DNA from: DASQVO01 sp035640715
GTDB lineage: Bacteria; Actinomycetota; Actinomycetes; Streptosporangiales; Streptosporangiaceae
Reading direction: 5' to 3'
DNA: 5,224 nt
Assembly: GCA_035640715.1 (NCBI GenBank)
Contig: DASQVO010000575.1
Location: forward strand, 1-5,224
The notes under the pieces were generated by a model. That model worked only from the letters and a program-made list of their open reading frames with translations, was not told the origin of the DNA and did no database searches. The position numbers and the translations under genes were made by a program. This document shows, in pieces, positions 1 to 5,108 of the stretch. Numbering within the stretch: the first letter of the stretch is position 1; each line of letters starts with the position of its first letter.

Positions 1-2
1 TC

Positions 3-125
3 GGCCGACTCCTGCATGCCATCATCGCGCCTGGGCTCCGTGCCGACATGCGCAAATCCATGACCAACCTCGCCGAGCTCATCCTCGCCGAGGGGCCAGA
101 CGAGTTCGCCGACAGACCTAGCTAG
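3..125 (+). CDS. C-terminal end of an unrecognised protein (5' end outside the window)
   Basis: An open frame enters from the left edge and ends at TAG 123-125, giving 40 residues that include IIAPGLRADMRKSMTNLAEL. The other two forward frames in this stretch read as low-complexity Arg/Pro-rich shadows or stop early, so this frame is the likeliest coding one. The fragment is helical and amphipathic, and it lies 11 bp upstream of an MFS transporter start on the same strand. A regulator-transporter pair (for example TetR or MarR with MFS) is a common arrangement, so a transcriptional regulator is a reasonable guess. No diagnostic domain is visible in 40 residues, and the function is not assigned. 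Confidence 0.45.
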   Translation, partial: GRLLHAIIAPGLRADMRKSMTNLAELILAEGPDEFADRPS

Positions 126-136
126 CGGAGCGCGCA

Positions 137-286
137 ATGACGGACGCCGACGTGTCGCCGGTCCGGCGGAACCGCTGGCTTGTGCTGGCCGGGTACAGCC
201 TGCTCGTCGCCAGCACCCAGCTGCTGTGGCTGACATTCGCGGCTGTCACCACGCTGTGGGGTGCCAGAAGCCTGCCTGGCTTGTGA
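137..286 (+). pseudogene. MFS transporter, N-terminal stub truncated by an insertion sequence
   Basis: ATG 137 is preceded by GGAG (127-130) at 6 nt spacing. The first 39 codons (137-253) give a short charged N-terminus followed by a first membrane segment, with RNRWLVLAGYSLLVAS and QLLWLTFAAVTT. This is the usual start of actinobacterial major facilitator superfamily efflux proteins, which run about 400 residues with 12 membrane helices. At codon 40 the reading frame enters the IS left inverted repeat and adds ten IS-encoded residues before TGA 284-286. No transporter sequence appears beyond the other end of the IS, so the rest of the gene is missing and was not merely interrupted. The stub cannot transport. 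Substrate is unknown. Family assignment rests on the start motif only. Confidence 0.72.
254..269. repeat. Left terminal inverted repeat of the 254-1442 IS
   Basis: ctgtggggtgccagaa pairs with 1427-1442 at 15 of 16 positions (mismatch at 263). It begins exactly where homology of the MFS frame ends, after VTT. Confidence 0.85.
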
Positions 287-331
287 GCTGCGGCGACGGC
301 CAGGGTCGGCGGTAGGGCATCATGATCATCC

Positions 332-1399
332 GTGTCCTTGCGCCTGCTCTATCTCATCTTCGTCCGGCTCTGCGGCTGGCTGGTTCTGCTCGGCCGGTCA
401 TCGGCCTCCAAGGACGCCGAACTGCTCGTGCTGCGGCACGAGGTCGCCGTGTTGCGCCGTACCCATCCGCGGCCCCGGCTCGACTGGGCCGACCGTGCGG
501 TCCTAGCTGCGCTGATCCGGCTCCTGCCGGCACGGCTGCGGATGCACCGGCTGGTCATCCCGGGCGCCGTCTTGCGGTGGCACCGCCGCCTGGTCACTCG
601 CAAGTGGACCTACCCGCACCGGATAGGACGGCCGCCGGTTAGCGCTGAGATCGCCGCGCTGATCGAACGGCTCGCCACCGAGAACCACGGCTGGGGATAC
701 CAGCGGATCCAAGGTGAGCTGCTTAAGCTCGGCCACCGGGTCAGCGCATCCACCATCCGCCGGATCCTCAAAGCCCTGAAGATCCCCCCGGCACCGCAAC
801 GGCACACCGACACGACCTGGCGGCAGTTCCTGCACACCCAGGCAGCCACGATGCTCGCCACCGATTTCTTCCATGTGGACTGCGCGGTGACCCTGCAGCG
901 CCTGTACTGCCTGTTCGTCATGGAGGTCGGCTCCCGCTACGTGCACATCCTCGGTGTCACCGCGAACCCGGACGGCCCGTGGACCGTGCAGCAGATCCGC
1001 AACCTGCTGATGGATCTGGGGGATCGCGCCGCCGGTTTCCGGTTCCTGGTCCGGGACCGGGCCGGGCAGTTCACCGCGTCGTTCGACGCGGTCCTGGCCG
1101 GTGCTGGCATCGAGGCCGTGAAGATCCCGCCCCGCAGCCCGCGCGCGAACGCTTACGCGGAAAGGTTCGTGCTCACGGCCCGGACCGAGGTCACTGACCG
1201 GATGCTGATCTTCGGCAAACGGCATCTGCGGACGATCCTGGCCCAGTACGAGAGCCATTACAACGGACGGCGCCCTCATCGCAGCCGCCAGCTCCGCCCG
1301 CCCCGGCCCGATCACCCGGCCGCGGGCCTCTCCAAGGAGCGGATCCAGTGCCGGCCCGTCCTCGGCGGCCTCATCAACGAATACGAACGGGCCGCATAA
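332..1399 (+). CDS. IS transposase with rve/DDE integrase core, 355 aa
   Basis: This protein catalyses DNA cleavage and strand transfer of the surrounding IS. GTG 332 is the first usable start: an in-frame TGA lies at 323-325 and the nearest purine-rich stretch (ggtaggg, about 311-317) is rather far upstream. The N-terminal part is helical, with KDAELLVLRHEVAVLRR near residues 27-43. A helix-turn-helix-like segment follows at about 104-150 (NHGWGYQRIQGELLKLGHRV). The catalytic core has D178 in ATDFFHVD, D242 in VRDRAGQF and E277 in NAYAERF, a D-E spacing of 35 as expected for rve transposases. YNGRRPHRS near 310-318 is the usual motif after the core. All three acidic residues are present and the frame is intact, so the enzyme is probably functional. 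It ends with TAA 1397-1399, 27 bp before the right repeat. Confidence 0.9.
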   Translation: MSLRLLYLIFVRLCGWLVLLGRSSASKDAELLVLRHEVAVLRRTHPRPRLDWADRAVLAALIRLLPARLRMHRLVIPGAVLRWHRRLVTRKWTYPHRIGRPPVSAEIAALIERLATENHGWGYQRIQGELLKLGHRVSASTIRRILKALKIPPAPQRHTDTTWRQFLHTQAATMLATDFFHVDCAVTLQRLYCLFVMEVGSRYVHILGVTANPDGPWTVQQIRNLLMDLGDRAAGFRFLVRDRAGQFTASFDAVLAGAGIEAVKIPPRSPRANAYAERFVLTARTEVTDRMLIFGKRHLRTILAQYESHYNGRRPHRSRQLRPPRPDHPAAGLSKERIQCRPVLGGLINEYERAA

Positions 1400-1426
1400 G
1401 AGCCCAGGTCAGGACCAGTGGCTAAG

Positions 1427-1442
1427 TTCTGGAACCCCACAG
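1427..1442. repeat. Right terminal inverted repeat of the 254-1442 IS
   Basis: ttctggaaccccacag is the inverse of 254-269 with one mismatch. It ends 8 bp before the stop codon of the convergently oriented sensor kinase gene. Confidence 0.85.
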
Positions 1443-1450
1443 GCCATGTT

Positions 1451-2950
1451 TCACCTGGTCAGGGGGTCGTCGGCGCCGGTGAGCGGGAGTTCCACACGCA
1501 GGGTGGTTCCCGCTCCGCGGGGGCTGTGGAGGGAAATCCGGCCGCCGAGCGCCTCCACGCGGTCCTTGAGACCGACCAGACCGGTGCCACGGGTAAAGTC
1601 GGCGCCCCCGCAGCCGTCGTCGCGAACCGAGACGCACAGGATGCCGGTGACGGCCTCGACGCAGACGGCAACCTTGGAGGCGCTTGCGTGCTTGGCTGCG
1701 TTCGTCAGCGCCTCTGAGACGACGTAGTAGGCGCCGACCTCCACCTGCTCGGGCAGCCGCCCCTTCGCCCGCACATCCAGGTCAACCGGGATGGGGCAGC
1801 GGCGGGCGAGCGTCTTCAAGGCGGGTCCGAGACCACGCTCGGTCAGGAGCGCGGGGTGGATGCCGCGCGCGTACTCGCGCAGTTCATCCAGCGTACTCGT
1901 CAGCCCAGCGGTGACGCGTTCCAGTTCCGCGCCGAGTTCGCCGAGTTCGGGCGGCACCGCCGCCTGCGCCACGCGCAGCTGCAGCGCCAGCGAGACCAGG
2001 CGCTGCTGGGCGCCGTCGTGCAGGTCGCGCTCGATCCGCCGGCGCGTCTGGTCGGCGGTGGCAACGATCCGCGCGCGCGATTCCATCAGCTGGGCCTGCG
2101 TCTCGGCGTTGGCGATCGCGGTCGCGGCCAGCTCGGTGAAATCGGCGATGCGGTGCTCAGTTCCGGCGGGCAACGCGCCGCCGTTCCGCGACCCGGCGAC
2201 CGCAAGACCCCACAGGCGCCCTTCGACGACGATCGGGCTGCCACTACCTGTGGTGACACCAGCCTCCTGGAAAAAGCGCGCGACCGACCCCAGCGGCCCG
2301 TCAAAGCGCTCGGCCCTCGCCGCCACACCCGTTTGCAAGACCAGCACGGCAACGCCTTCGCCCGCAACCTTCAGCCGGGCACCGACCGGGATCTGCACGC
2401 CCGGCTCACCCCAGCCGCCGACGACGGTCGCGGTGCCGTCGTCTTCATAGCGGAGCACGGCCGTGATGCTTGCGCCGAACACCTTGGCGAGCTCTTGCGC
2501 CACCGCCGAGAAGACATCGGAGGGCGGCGCTCCGCGCGCGACGAGCGTGGCCACCCGCCGCAGCGCGGCCTGCTCCTCCGACAGGCGGGCCGCCGCCTGC
2601 GCCGCCCGCCGCAACCGGGCCGCCAGCTCTCCCACGACCACCGCCGTAACCAGGAAGACGCCCAGCGCGACGACGCTCCGCCAGTCGGCAACCCAGAACG
2701 AGTGGATTGGAGGAAGGAAGAAGTATCCGTAGACCGCAGCGCTCAGGACCGAGATGACTGCCGCCAGCCCTGTGCCCCACACGATGGCAACCGGCAAGAC
2801 CACCAGCACGTAGAGCACCAGCAGGTAAAGCGCCGGAACGTGCGGATTGAGCAACGCGACCAGGCCGCTCACCGCAGCCACCATCAGCACGCTGGCAAGC
2901 AGCCCGCTCAGCCAGCGGACGATGCCCGGTCTCATCCAGCGGCGCGCCAT
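1451..2950 (-). CDS. Membrane sensor histidine kinase, DUF4118-GAF-HisKA_3-HATPase_c (NarL/UhpB class), 499 aa
   Basis: This is a two-component sensor kinase that should autophosphorylate on histidine and pass phosphate to a NarL/LuxR-type response regulator. Four hydrophobic segments at about 13-35, 39-55, 57-78 and 90-108 resemble the KdpD-like DUF4118 membrane domain. A coiled linker (about 109-135) leads to a GAF-like domain (about 135-282) that may bind a small ligand. The H-box RRRIERDLHDGAQQRL (303-318) puts the phosphorylated residue at H311, with the HD-GAQQR pattern of HisKA_3. The ATPase shows ALTNAAKHA (N417), DDGCGGA (444-450) and GTGLVGLKDRVEALGG (455-470). All motifs are present, so the gene looks functional. 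Start ATG 2950 has AGGGGAG 7 nt upstream. Kinases of this class usually sit beside their regulator, but downstream lies the IS and upstream an integrase remnant. The stimulus is unknown. Confidence 0.93.
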   Translation of the reverse strand: MARRWMRPGIVRWLSGLLASVLMVAAVSGLVALLNPHVPALYLLVLYVLVVLPVAIVWGTGLAAVISVLSAAVYGYFFLPPIHSFWVADWRSVVALGVFLVTAVVVGELAARLRRAAQAAARLSEEQAALRRVATLVARGAPPSDVFSAVAQELAKVFGASITAVLRYEDDGTATVVGGWGEPGVQIPVGARLKVAGEGVAVLVLQTGVAARAERFDGPLGSVARFFQEAGVTTGSGSPIVVEGRLWGLAVAGSRNGGALPAGTEHRIADFTELAATAIANAETQAQLMESRARIVATADQTRRRIERDLHDGAQQRLVSLALQLRVAQAAVPPELGELGAELERVTAGLTSTLDELREYARGIHPALLTERGLGPALKTLARRCPIPVDLDVRAKGRLPEQVEVGAYYVVSEALTNAAKHASASKVAVCVEAVTGILCVSVRDDGCGGADFTRGTGLVGLKDRVEALGGRISLHSPRGAGTTLRVELPLTGADDPLTR

Positions 2951-2957
2951 CTCCGCA

Positions 2958-2964
2958 CTCCCCT
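2958..2964 (-). promoter_or_regulatory. Ribosome binding site of the sensor kinase
   Basis: On the minus strand AGGGGAG lies 7 nt before ATG 2950, close to the ideal anti-16S match and spacing. It supports this start over internal methionines. Confidence 0.75.
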
Positions 2965-3090
2965 AGCTGCACCTTAACGAATGTCGCTGCTCCTGACGAC
3001 CTCCCGAACCGGCGAAAGCCGCGGCCGGGCCTTGATCTTGGTACGGCTCAACTCGGCAGCGCGGCTCAAGCCCATCGGGAGCGTCTACGG

Positions 3091-3282
3091 TGCTACGGCT
3101 CCGGAGGCGGCAACCGGACAGGACTCAGCGCGGACGCACTGCTCCGCGTCTATGCCGAGTTCATCGCCGGGCAGGAGGCCGAAGCCAAGCGCCGCATCCT
3201 CGAAGCGGCCCAGCCCGCCGATACCGGCCACGGCGAGGACAAGCCGGACGGCCTTCAGGACGGCGAGACGCCGCCGAGGTAG
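3091..3282 (+). pseudogene. Tyrosine site-specific integrase, decayed C-terminal remnant
   Basis: The frame ending at TAG 3280-3282 contains GLSADALLRVYAEFIAGQEA followed by KRRILEAA. This matches the end of actinobacterial phage/ICE tyrosine integrases, where the catalytic tyrosine lies in a ...LLRVYAK...DGQ context; here it would be the Y of RVYAEF (codon 3151-3153). Just upstream, the next frame reads APEAATGQDSA (about 3098-3130). That resembles the preceding helix and suggests a 2-base insertion (or 1-base loss) near 3131-3132. Further upstream homology fades, and the core R-H-R catalytic residues are absent. The recombinase is therefore dead. It points toward the tRNA-Tyr fragment, the usual int-att arrangement of integrative elements. 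Family call is fairly secure; the left boundary is not. Confidence 0.7.
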
Positions 3283-3303
3283 CCCACGCCCGGCGAGAAG
3301 CTG

Positions 3304-3363
3304 GGGCACGTATAGGGCACAGCGAGCCGCATACCGTCGCCCCGAGCCGCGCACAGCCGCATA
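3304..3363 (+). repeat. Phased short direct repeats between the integrase end and the att region
   Basis: gggcac occurs at 3304-3309 and 3315-3320 (11 bp apart). agccgc occurs at 3325-3330, 3345-3350 and 3355-3360 (20 and 10 bp apart), and agccgcata is repeated at 3325 and 3355. Spacing near one or two helical turns suggests binding sites on one face of DNA. Arm-type integrase sites are the obvious candidate given the neighbours, but that is inference. Confidence 0.45.
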
Positions 3364-3374
3364 AGACGAGACCA

Positions 3375-3401
3375 GCCCCTGACCGTGTTTTCTCCTGGTC
3401 A
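3375..3401 (+). terminator. Left half of a terminator-like hairpin split by the IS110-family element
   Basis: gcccctgacc (3375-3384), a 12-nt T-rich loop (3385-3396) and ggtca (3397-3401) are followed by the mobile element. The missing arm, ggggc, is at 5039-5043. Joining 3401 to 5039 gives gcccctgacc / ggtcaggggc, a perfect 10-bp stem. Its place 93 bp after the integrase stop fits a terminator; no U-tract follows, so a protein-binding palindrome is also possible. Confidence 0.65.
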
Positions 3402-3448
3402 TCCCTGAAGGAGCGGGCCGGTGTCATCCCTGAAGGAGCGGGCCGGTG
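3399..3448. repeat. Two tandem 25-bp units at the 3' end of the IS110-family element
   Basis: Unit 1 is 3399-3423 and unit 2 is 3424-3448; they are identical. Each starts with the core TCA then tccctgaaggagcgggcc, and so carries a full copy of the element's terminal recognition sequence. A third tca starts at 3449 but then diverges. Only the outer copy sits at the present junction. Confidence 0.95.
3406..3419. repeat. Subterminal inverted repeat, 3' (transposase-distal) end
   Basis: tgaaggagcgggcc is the exact inverse of 5017-5030. A second copy lies at 3431-3444 in the tandem duplicate. Confidence 0.88.
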
Positions 3449-3452
3449 TCAA
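3422..3452 (-). promoter_or_regulatory. Outward -35-like elements at the element's end (possible circle-junction promoter)
   Basis: On the minus strand a perfect TTGACA lies at 3452-3447, and ATGACA (5 of 6) at 3427-3422 in the outer repeat. From the outer one, an 18-nt spacer reaches GATGAT, which would exist only if the two element ends were joined across the TGA core in a circle. Junction promoters are known for IS110-family circles such as IS492. The -10 match is only 4 of 6, so this is tentative. Confidence 0.3.
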
Positions 3453-3597
3453 GGGGGTGTTTCACGGCCTTTCCCATGGTTCCGGGCGGGTGTGCGGGCA
3501 CGCCAAGGTGAGGTCCATCGCTGTCATGGCCTGGGCCTGGGGTTGCCCTGTTTCCCGATCGCTGCCATCTCAGGTGAGCGGGCGGGCAGGTCAAGGA

Positions 3598-3628
3598 CCG
3601 GGGCGGAGCCCCGGCCGGCGTAGCCGGC
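3598..3628 (-). other. Two adjacent strong GC hairpins in the 3' non-coding region of the IS
   Basis: ccggggc (3598-3604) pairs with gccccgg (3608-3614) around a 3-nt loop. gccggc (3614-3619) and gccggc (3623-3628) form a second stem around gta. There is no poly-T on either strand. They lie downstream of the candidate guide RNA in the transposase direction and could be part of it, its 3' end, or a terminator for the transposase transcript. Confidence 0.45.
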
Positions 3629-3670
3629 GCCGGAGGCGTTCTTGAGGTGCCCTGGCCGCGATCCGATAAT

Positions 3671-3787
3671 GGGGCGGCGGGGAGCAGGGGATATGTGGAT
3701 GTGTTCCGCCCCGGGTGCAGCCTTGTCATAGGGCAGGCGCCTGGCTGCGGTCATCCCTTCGGGGTTCCCGCGGTTGCCGGCCGCGGG
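3671..3787 (-). ncRNA. Candidate bridge RNA / seekRNA core of the IS110-family element
   Basis: The roughly 500 bp after the transposase stop contain no convincing gene. IS110-family elements use such regions to encode an RNA that pairs with donor and target DNA. Three visible stems occur. One is 3767-3773 with 3781-3787 (7 bp). A second is 3717-3722 with 3743-3748 (6 bp), nested in 3709-3713 with 3760-3764 (5 bp). A third is 3671-3677 with 3706-3712 (7 bp, 28-nt loop), which competes with the outer stem of the second. The internal loop 3749-3759 contains ggtcatccct, identical to the present junction at 3397-3406; eight of those bases are core plus element end. The segment at 3721-3728 (ccttgtca) matches the target cctggtca at 7 of 8 bases across the core, running into the 20-nt apical loop. 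These paired matches fit donor and target guides. True ends and transcription are not shown by the sequence. Confidence 0.4.
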
Positions 3788-3899
3788 GGCATGGGGCGGT
3801 CCGCGTGCGGGCAGCGGGATCAATCAGAGGCACGGCCGCGCCGCCGGGGGCGGGGGCCAGACCAGCAGGCGATCACGCGCTGCCCGTGTCCGGGCCTGC

Positions 3900-4952
3900 T
3901 CACCCGGCCTCCGCTGCGTGGCTGCGGGGGGCCAGTGACCTGACCTGCCCGTCGCGCATCGCGTAAAAGACGCAGGTGAGCAGCTTGCGGGCCGCGGCGA
4001 CCTTGGCGATGTTGCGGGCCTGGCTGCCGCGGCGGGCGATGATGCGGTCTTTGAGCTCGCGGGGCGGGCTGGTGGCGGGCTGGTGCTGGACCGCCTCCAC
4101 CAGCGCCCACCGCAGGGCCGGTGAGCCCTGCTTGGTGATATGCCCGCGGGCGACCTTGAGATCGGATTCACGGTGCCGGGGCGTCAGGCCAGCCCAGCTG
4201 GCGAGCCGGGCGGGGCCGGGGAACCTGCTGATGTCGCCGATCTCGGCGACGATCACCGCGGCGAGCACCGGCCCGATGCCGGGCAGCTGCCGCACCGCCC
4301 GGTAGGGCGGGTAGTGCCCGAGCAGGTCAGCGATCACCGTATCCAGCAGGCTGATCTCCCCCGATAGCCAGGCGAGCAGCTGCCGCAGCGAGGCGACCTT
4401 GCCGGCATACGGCTGCGGCAGGGCCAGCTCATCCAGCCACGCCTGCCCGTGCACCCCGAAGATGTCCGAATGGGTCACTGGCACGCCGAGCTTGGCCAGC
4501 ACGCCATGCACCTGGTCCTTGCCGCTGGTGCGCAGCTTGACGAGCTTGCACCGGTACCTGGTGAGCTCCCGCAGTTCGCGGACCTCCGCCGGGGCGATCC
4601 ACGCCTCCGGCAGCCGCCCCATCCGCAGCAGGTCAGCCAGGTCAGCAGCGTCTTTCTCGTCGTTCTTCACCCGGCGGTAAGTAAACGCCTTGACCCCTAG
4701 CGGGTGCGCCAGGTGGACCTCCGCCCCGGCGGCTGCCAGCGCGTCCGCGGCCCAGTACCACCCGTACGTCGCCTCGAGCACCACCTGCGGGTGCTTGCCC
4801 GCCTTCGCGATCTCCCGGCGCAGCTCCGGGGCGCTGTTGGTGATCCGGGCGGTCTCCAGCCGCCTGCCATCCGGTGTCATCCGTACCAGCACGCTGCGGC
4901 GCCGGTGCAGGTCCATCCCGACGACCTGCGGGCCGTCATATGCTTCCGTCAT
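3900..4952 (-). CDS. IS110-family DEDD transposase/recombinase, 350 aa
   Basis: This recombinase excises the element as a circle and reinserts it; in characterised relatives a guide RNA selects the sites. The N-terminal RuvC-like DEDD domain shows D14 in VGMDLHRRRS, E60 in VVLEATYGWYW, and D101 and D104 in KNDEKDAADLADLL. A helical middle (about 120-215) leads to the Transposase_20 domain, with LPGIGPVLAAVIVAEIGD (223-240), LASWAGLTPRHRESD (250-264) and the candidate catalytic serine S277 in KQGSPALRWALVEA. The C-terminal ARKLLTCVFYAMRDGQVR is usual for actinobacterial members. Length is normal and every expected residue is present. ATG 4952 follows AAGGGAGG at 6 nt. The gene stands alone; downstream lies the candidate guide RNA region. 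Confidence 0.95.
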   Translation of the reverse strand: MTEAYDGPQVVGMDLHRRRSVLVRMTPDGRRLETARITNSAPELRREIAKAGKHPQVVLEATYGWYWAADALAAAGAEVHLAHPLGVKAFTYRRVKNDEKDAADLADLLRMGRLPEAWIAPAEVRELRELTRYRCKLVKLRTSGKDQVHGVLAKLGVPVTHSDIFGVHGQAWLDELALPQPYAGKVASLRQLLAWLSGEISLLDTVIADLLGHYPPYRAVRQLPGIGPVLAAVIVAEIGDISRFPGPARLASWAGLTPRHRESDLKVARGHITKQGSPALRWALVEAVQHQPATSPPRELKDRIIARRGSQARNIAKVAAARKLLTCVFYAMRDGQVRSLAPRSHAAEAG

Positions 4953-4958
4953 TGTGGG

Positions 4959-4966
4959 CCTCCCTT
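4959..4966 (-). promoter_or_regulatory. Ribosome binding site of the IS110-family transposase
   Basis: Minus-strand AAGGGAGG lies 6 nt before ATG 4952 and fixes the start. The two hairpins immediately upstream lie in the same leader. Confidence 0.75.
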
Positions 4967-4978
4967 GCCTGGTGGAGA

Positions 4979-5027
4979 CGGATGCTTGGCAACTTCCAGC
5001 ATCCGCCAGGAGCGGAGGCCCGCTCCT
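4979..5027 (-). other. Two hairpins in the leader/terminal region upstream of the IS110 transposase
   Basis: cggatgct (4979-4986) pairs with agcatccg (4998-5005): 8 bp around an 11-nt loop. aggagcgg (5008-5015) pairs with ccgctcct (5020-5027): 8 bp around a 4-nt loop. The second overlaps the subterminal inverted repeat. They occupy most of the 86-bp 5' end, and may be recombinase-binding DNA structures or may damp read-through translation from flanking promoters. Confidence 0.55.
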
Positions 5028-5030
5028 TCA
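5017..5030. repeat. Subterminal inverted repeat, 5' (transposase-proximal) end
   Basis: ggcccgctccttca is the exact inverse of 3406-3419 and 3431-3444. Five bases (tggca) separate it from the core TCA at 5036. Confidence 0.88.
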
Positions 5031-5055
5031 TGGCATCAGGGGCCGTTCTAGCAGG

Positions 5056-5108
5056 TGGTGGCAGGTGATGGATTCGAACCATCGAAGGCTGAGCCGACGG
5101 TTTTACAG
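5056..5108 (-). tRNA. tRNA-Tyr 3' half only (anticodon loop to CCA), probable attachment-site core
   Basis: Minus strand reads the anticodon loop ctGTAaa (5108-5102; anticodon GTA at 5106-5104), then accgt, a long class II variable arm cggctcagccttc, the T arm gatgg-ttcgaat-ccatc, the acceptor strand acctgcc, discriminator a and encoded cca (to 5056). This is the 3' half of an actinobacterial tRNA-Tyr. The 5' half is absent: ggcaggt, which would pair with acctgcc, does not occur on the minus strand within the next 110 bp, and no D arm is seen. It cannot make a functional tRNA. Tyrosine integrases commonly use a tRNA 3' half as att core. An 8-bp interrupted inverted repeat surrounds the loop: gagc and acgg at 5091-5100 with ccgtgctc at 5109-5116. 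Confidence 0.85.

Larger units (their letters stand above)
254..1442 (+). mobile_element. Complete insertion sequence, about 1.19 kb, with a DDE (rve) transposase
   Basis: The element is bounded by terminal inverted repeats: ctgtggggtgccagaa at 254-269 and ttctggaaccccacag at 1427-1442. They are complementary over 16 bp with one mismatch. A single transposase gene fills most of the interior (332-1399). The size and single ORF suit IS481-like or other IS3-superfamily elements with an rve integrase core; I cannot name the exact IS family. The outermost pair may be TG..CA at 255-1441. No target-site duplication is visible: the left flank ends ...gtcaccacg and the right flank begins gccatgttt. 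This suggests an adjacent deletion or recombination after insertion. Confidence 0.82.
3402..5038 (-). mobile_element. IS110-family insertion sequence, IS1111-type organisation, about 1.64 kb
   Basis: Boundaries come from the interrupted hairpin: flanking ...ctcctgg and ggggcc rejoin across a single TCA, and TCA is present at both junctions (3399-3401 and 5036-5038). The element encodes a DEDD recombinase on the minus strand (3900-4952). It has a short 5' non-coding end (86 bp) and a long 3' non-coding end (about 500 bp). A 14-bp perfect inverted repeat is subterminal, 4 bp from the core on one side and 5 bp on the other. Subterminal repeats and a long region downstream of the gene are hallmarks of the IS1111 group within IS110. 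The 3-bp TCA would be the shared crossover core, not a staggered-cut duplication. All parts look intact, so the element may be active. Confidence 0.85.

Noticed and set aside
503..1315. Open frame on the - strand (270 aa) opposite the IS transposase
   Set aside because: Antisense shadow of the rve transposase; no ribosome binding site or domain seen.
250..1446. Target-site duplication around the first IS
   Set aside because: Flanks ...ccacg and gccat... do not match for any reasonable choice of boundary (254/1442, 255/1441 or 256/1440).
1856..2977. Long open frame on the + strand (373 aa) opposite the sensor kinase
   Set aside because: It is antisense to a kinase with complete H, N and G boxes; its translation is Arg/Gln/His-rich and has no recognisable fold. 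High GC keeps the shadow frame open.
2981..3364. Plus-strand open frame of 127 aa across the integrase remnant
   Set aside because: It is in a different frame from the segment with integrase similarity and gives a Ser/Arg/Pro-rich shadow product.
3399..3448. CRISPR-like array
   Set aside because: Only two units, directly abutting with no spacers, and the unit is the end sequence of the IS.
3734..3743. Palindrome caggcgcctg as an operator
   Set aside because: It lies within the apical loop of the candidate guide RNA; no promoter nearby would make it an operator, and 10-bp GC palindromes are frequent in such DNA.
3524..3823. Minus-strand open frame of 99 aa in the IS non-coding region
   Set aside because: Composition is Pro/Arg/Gly-rich with no domain. 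It overlaps the hairpins and the loops that match the element ends, which fits structural RNA better than protein.
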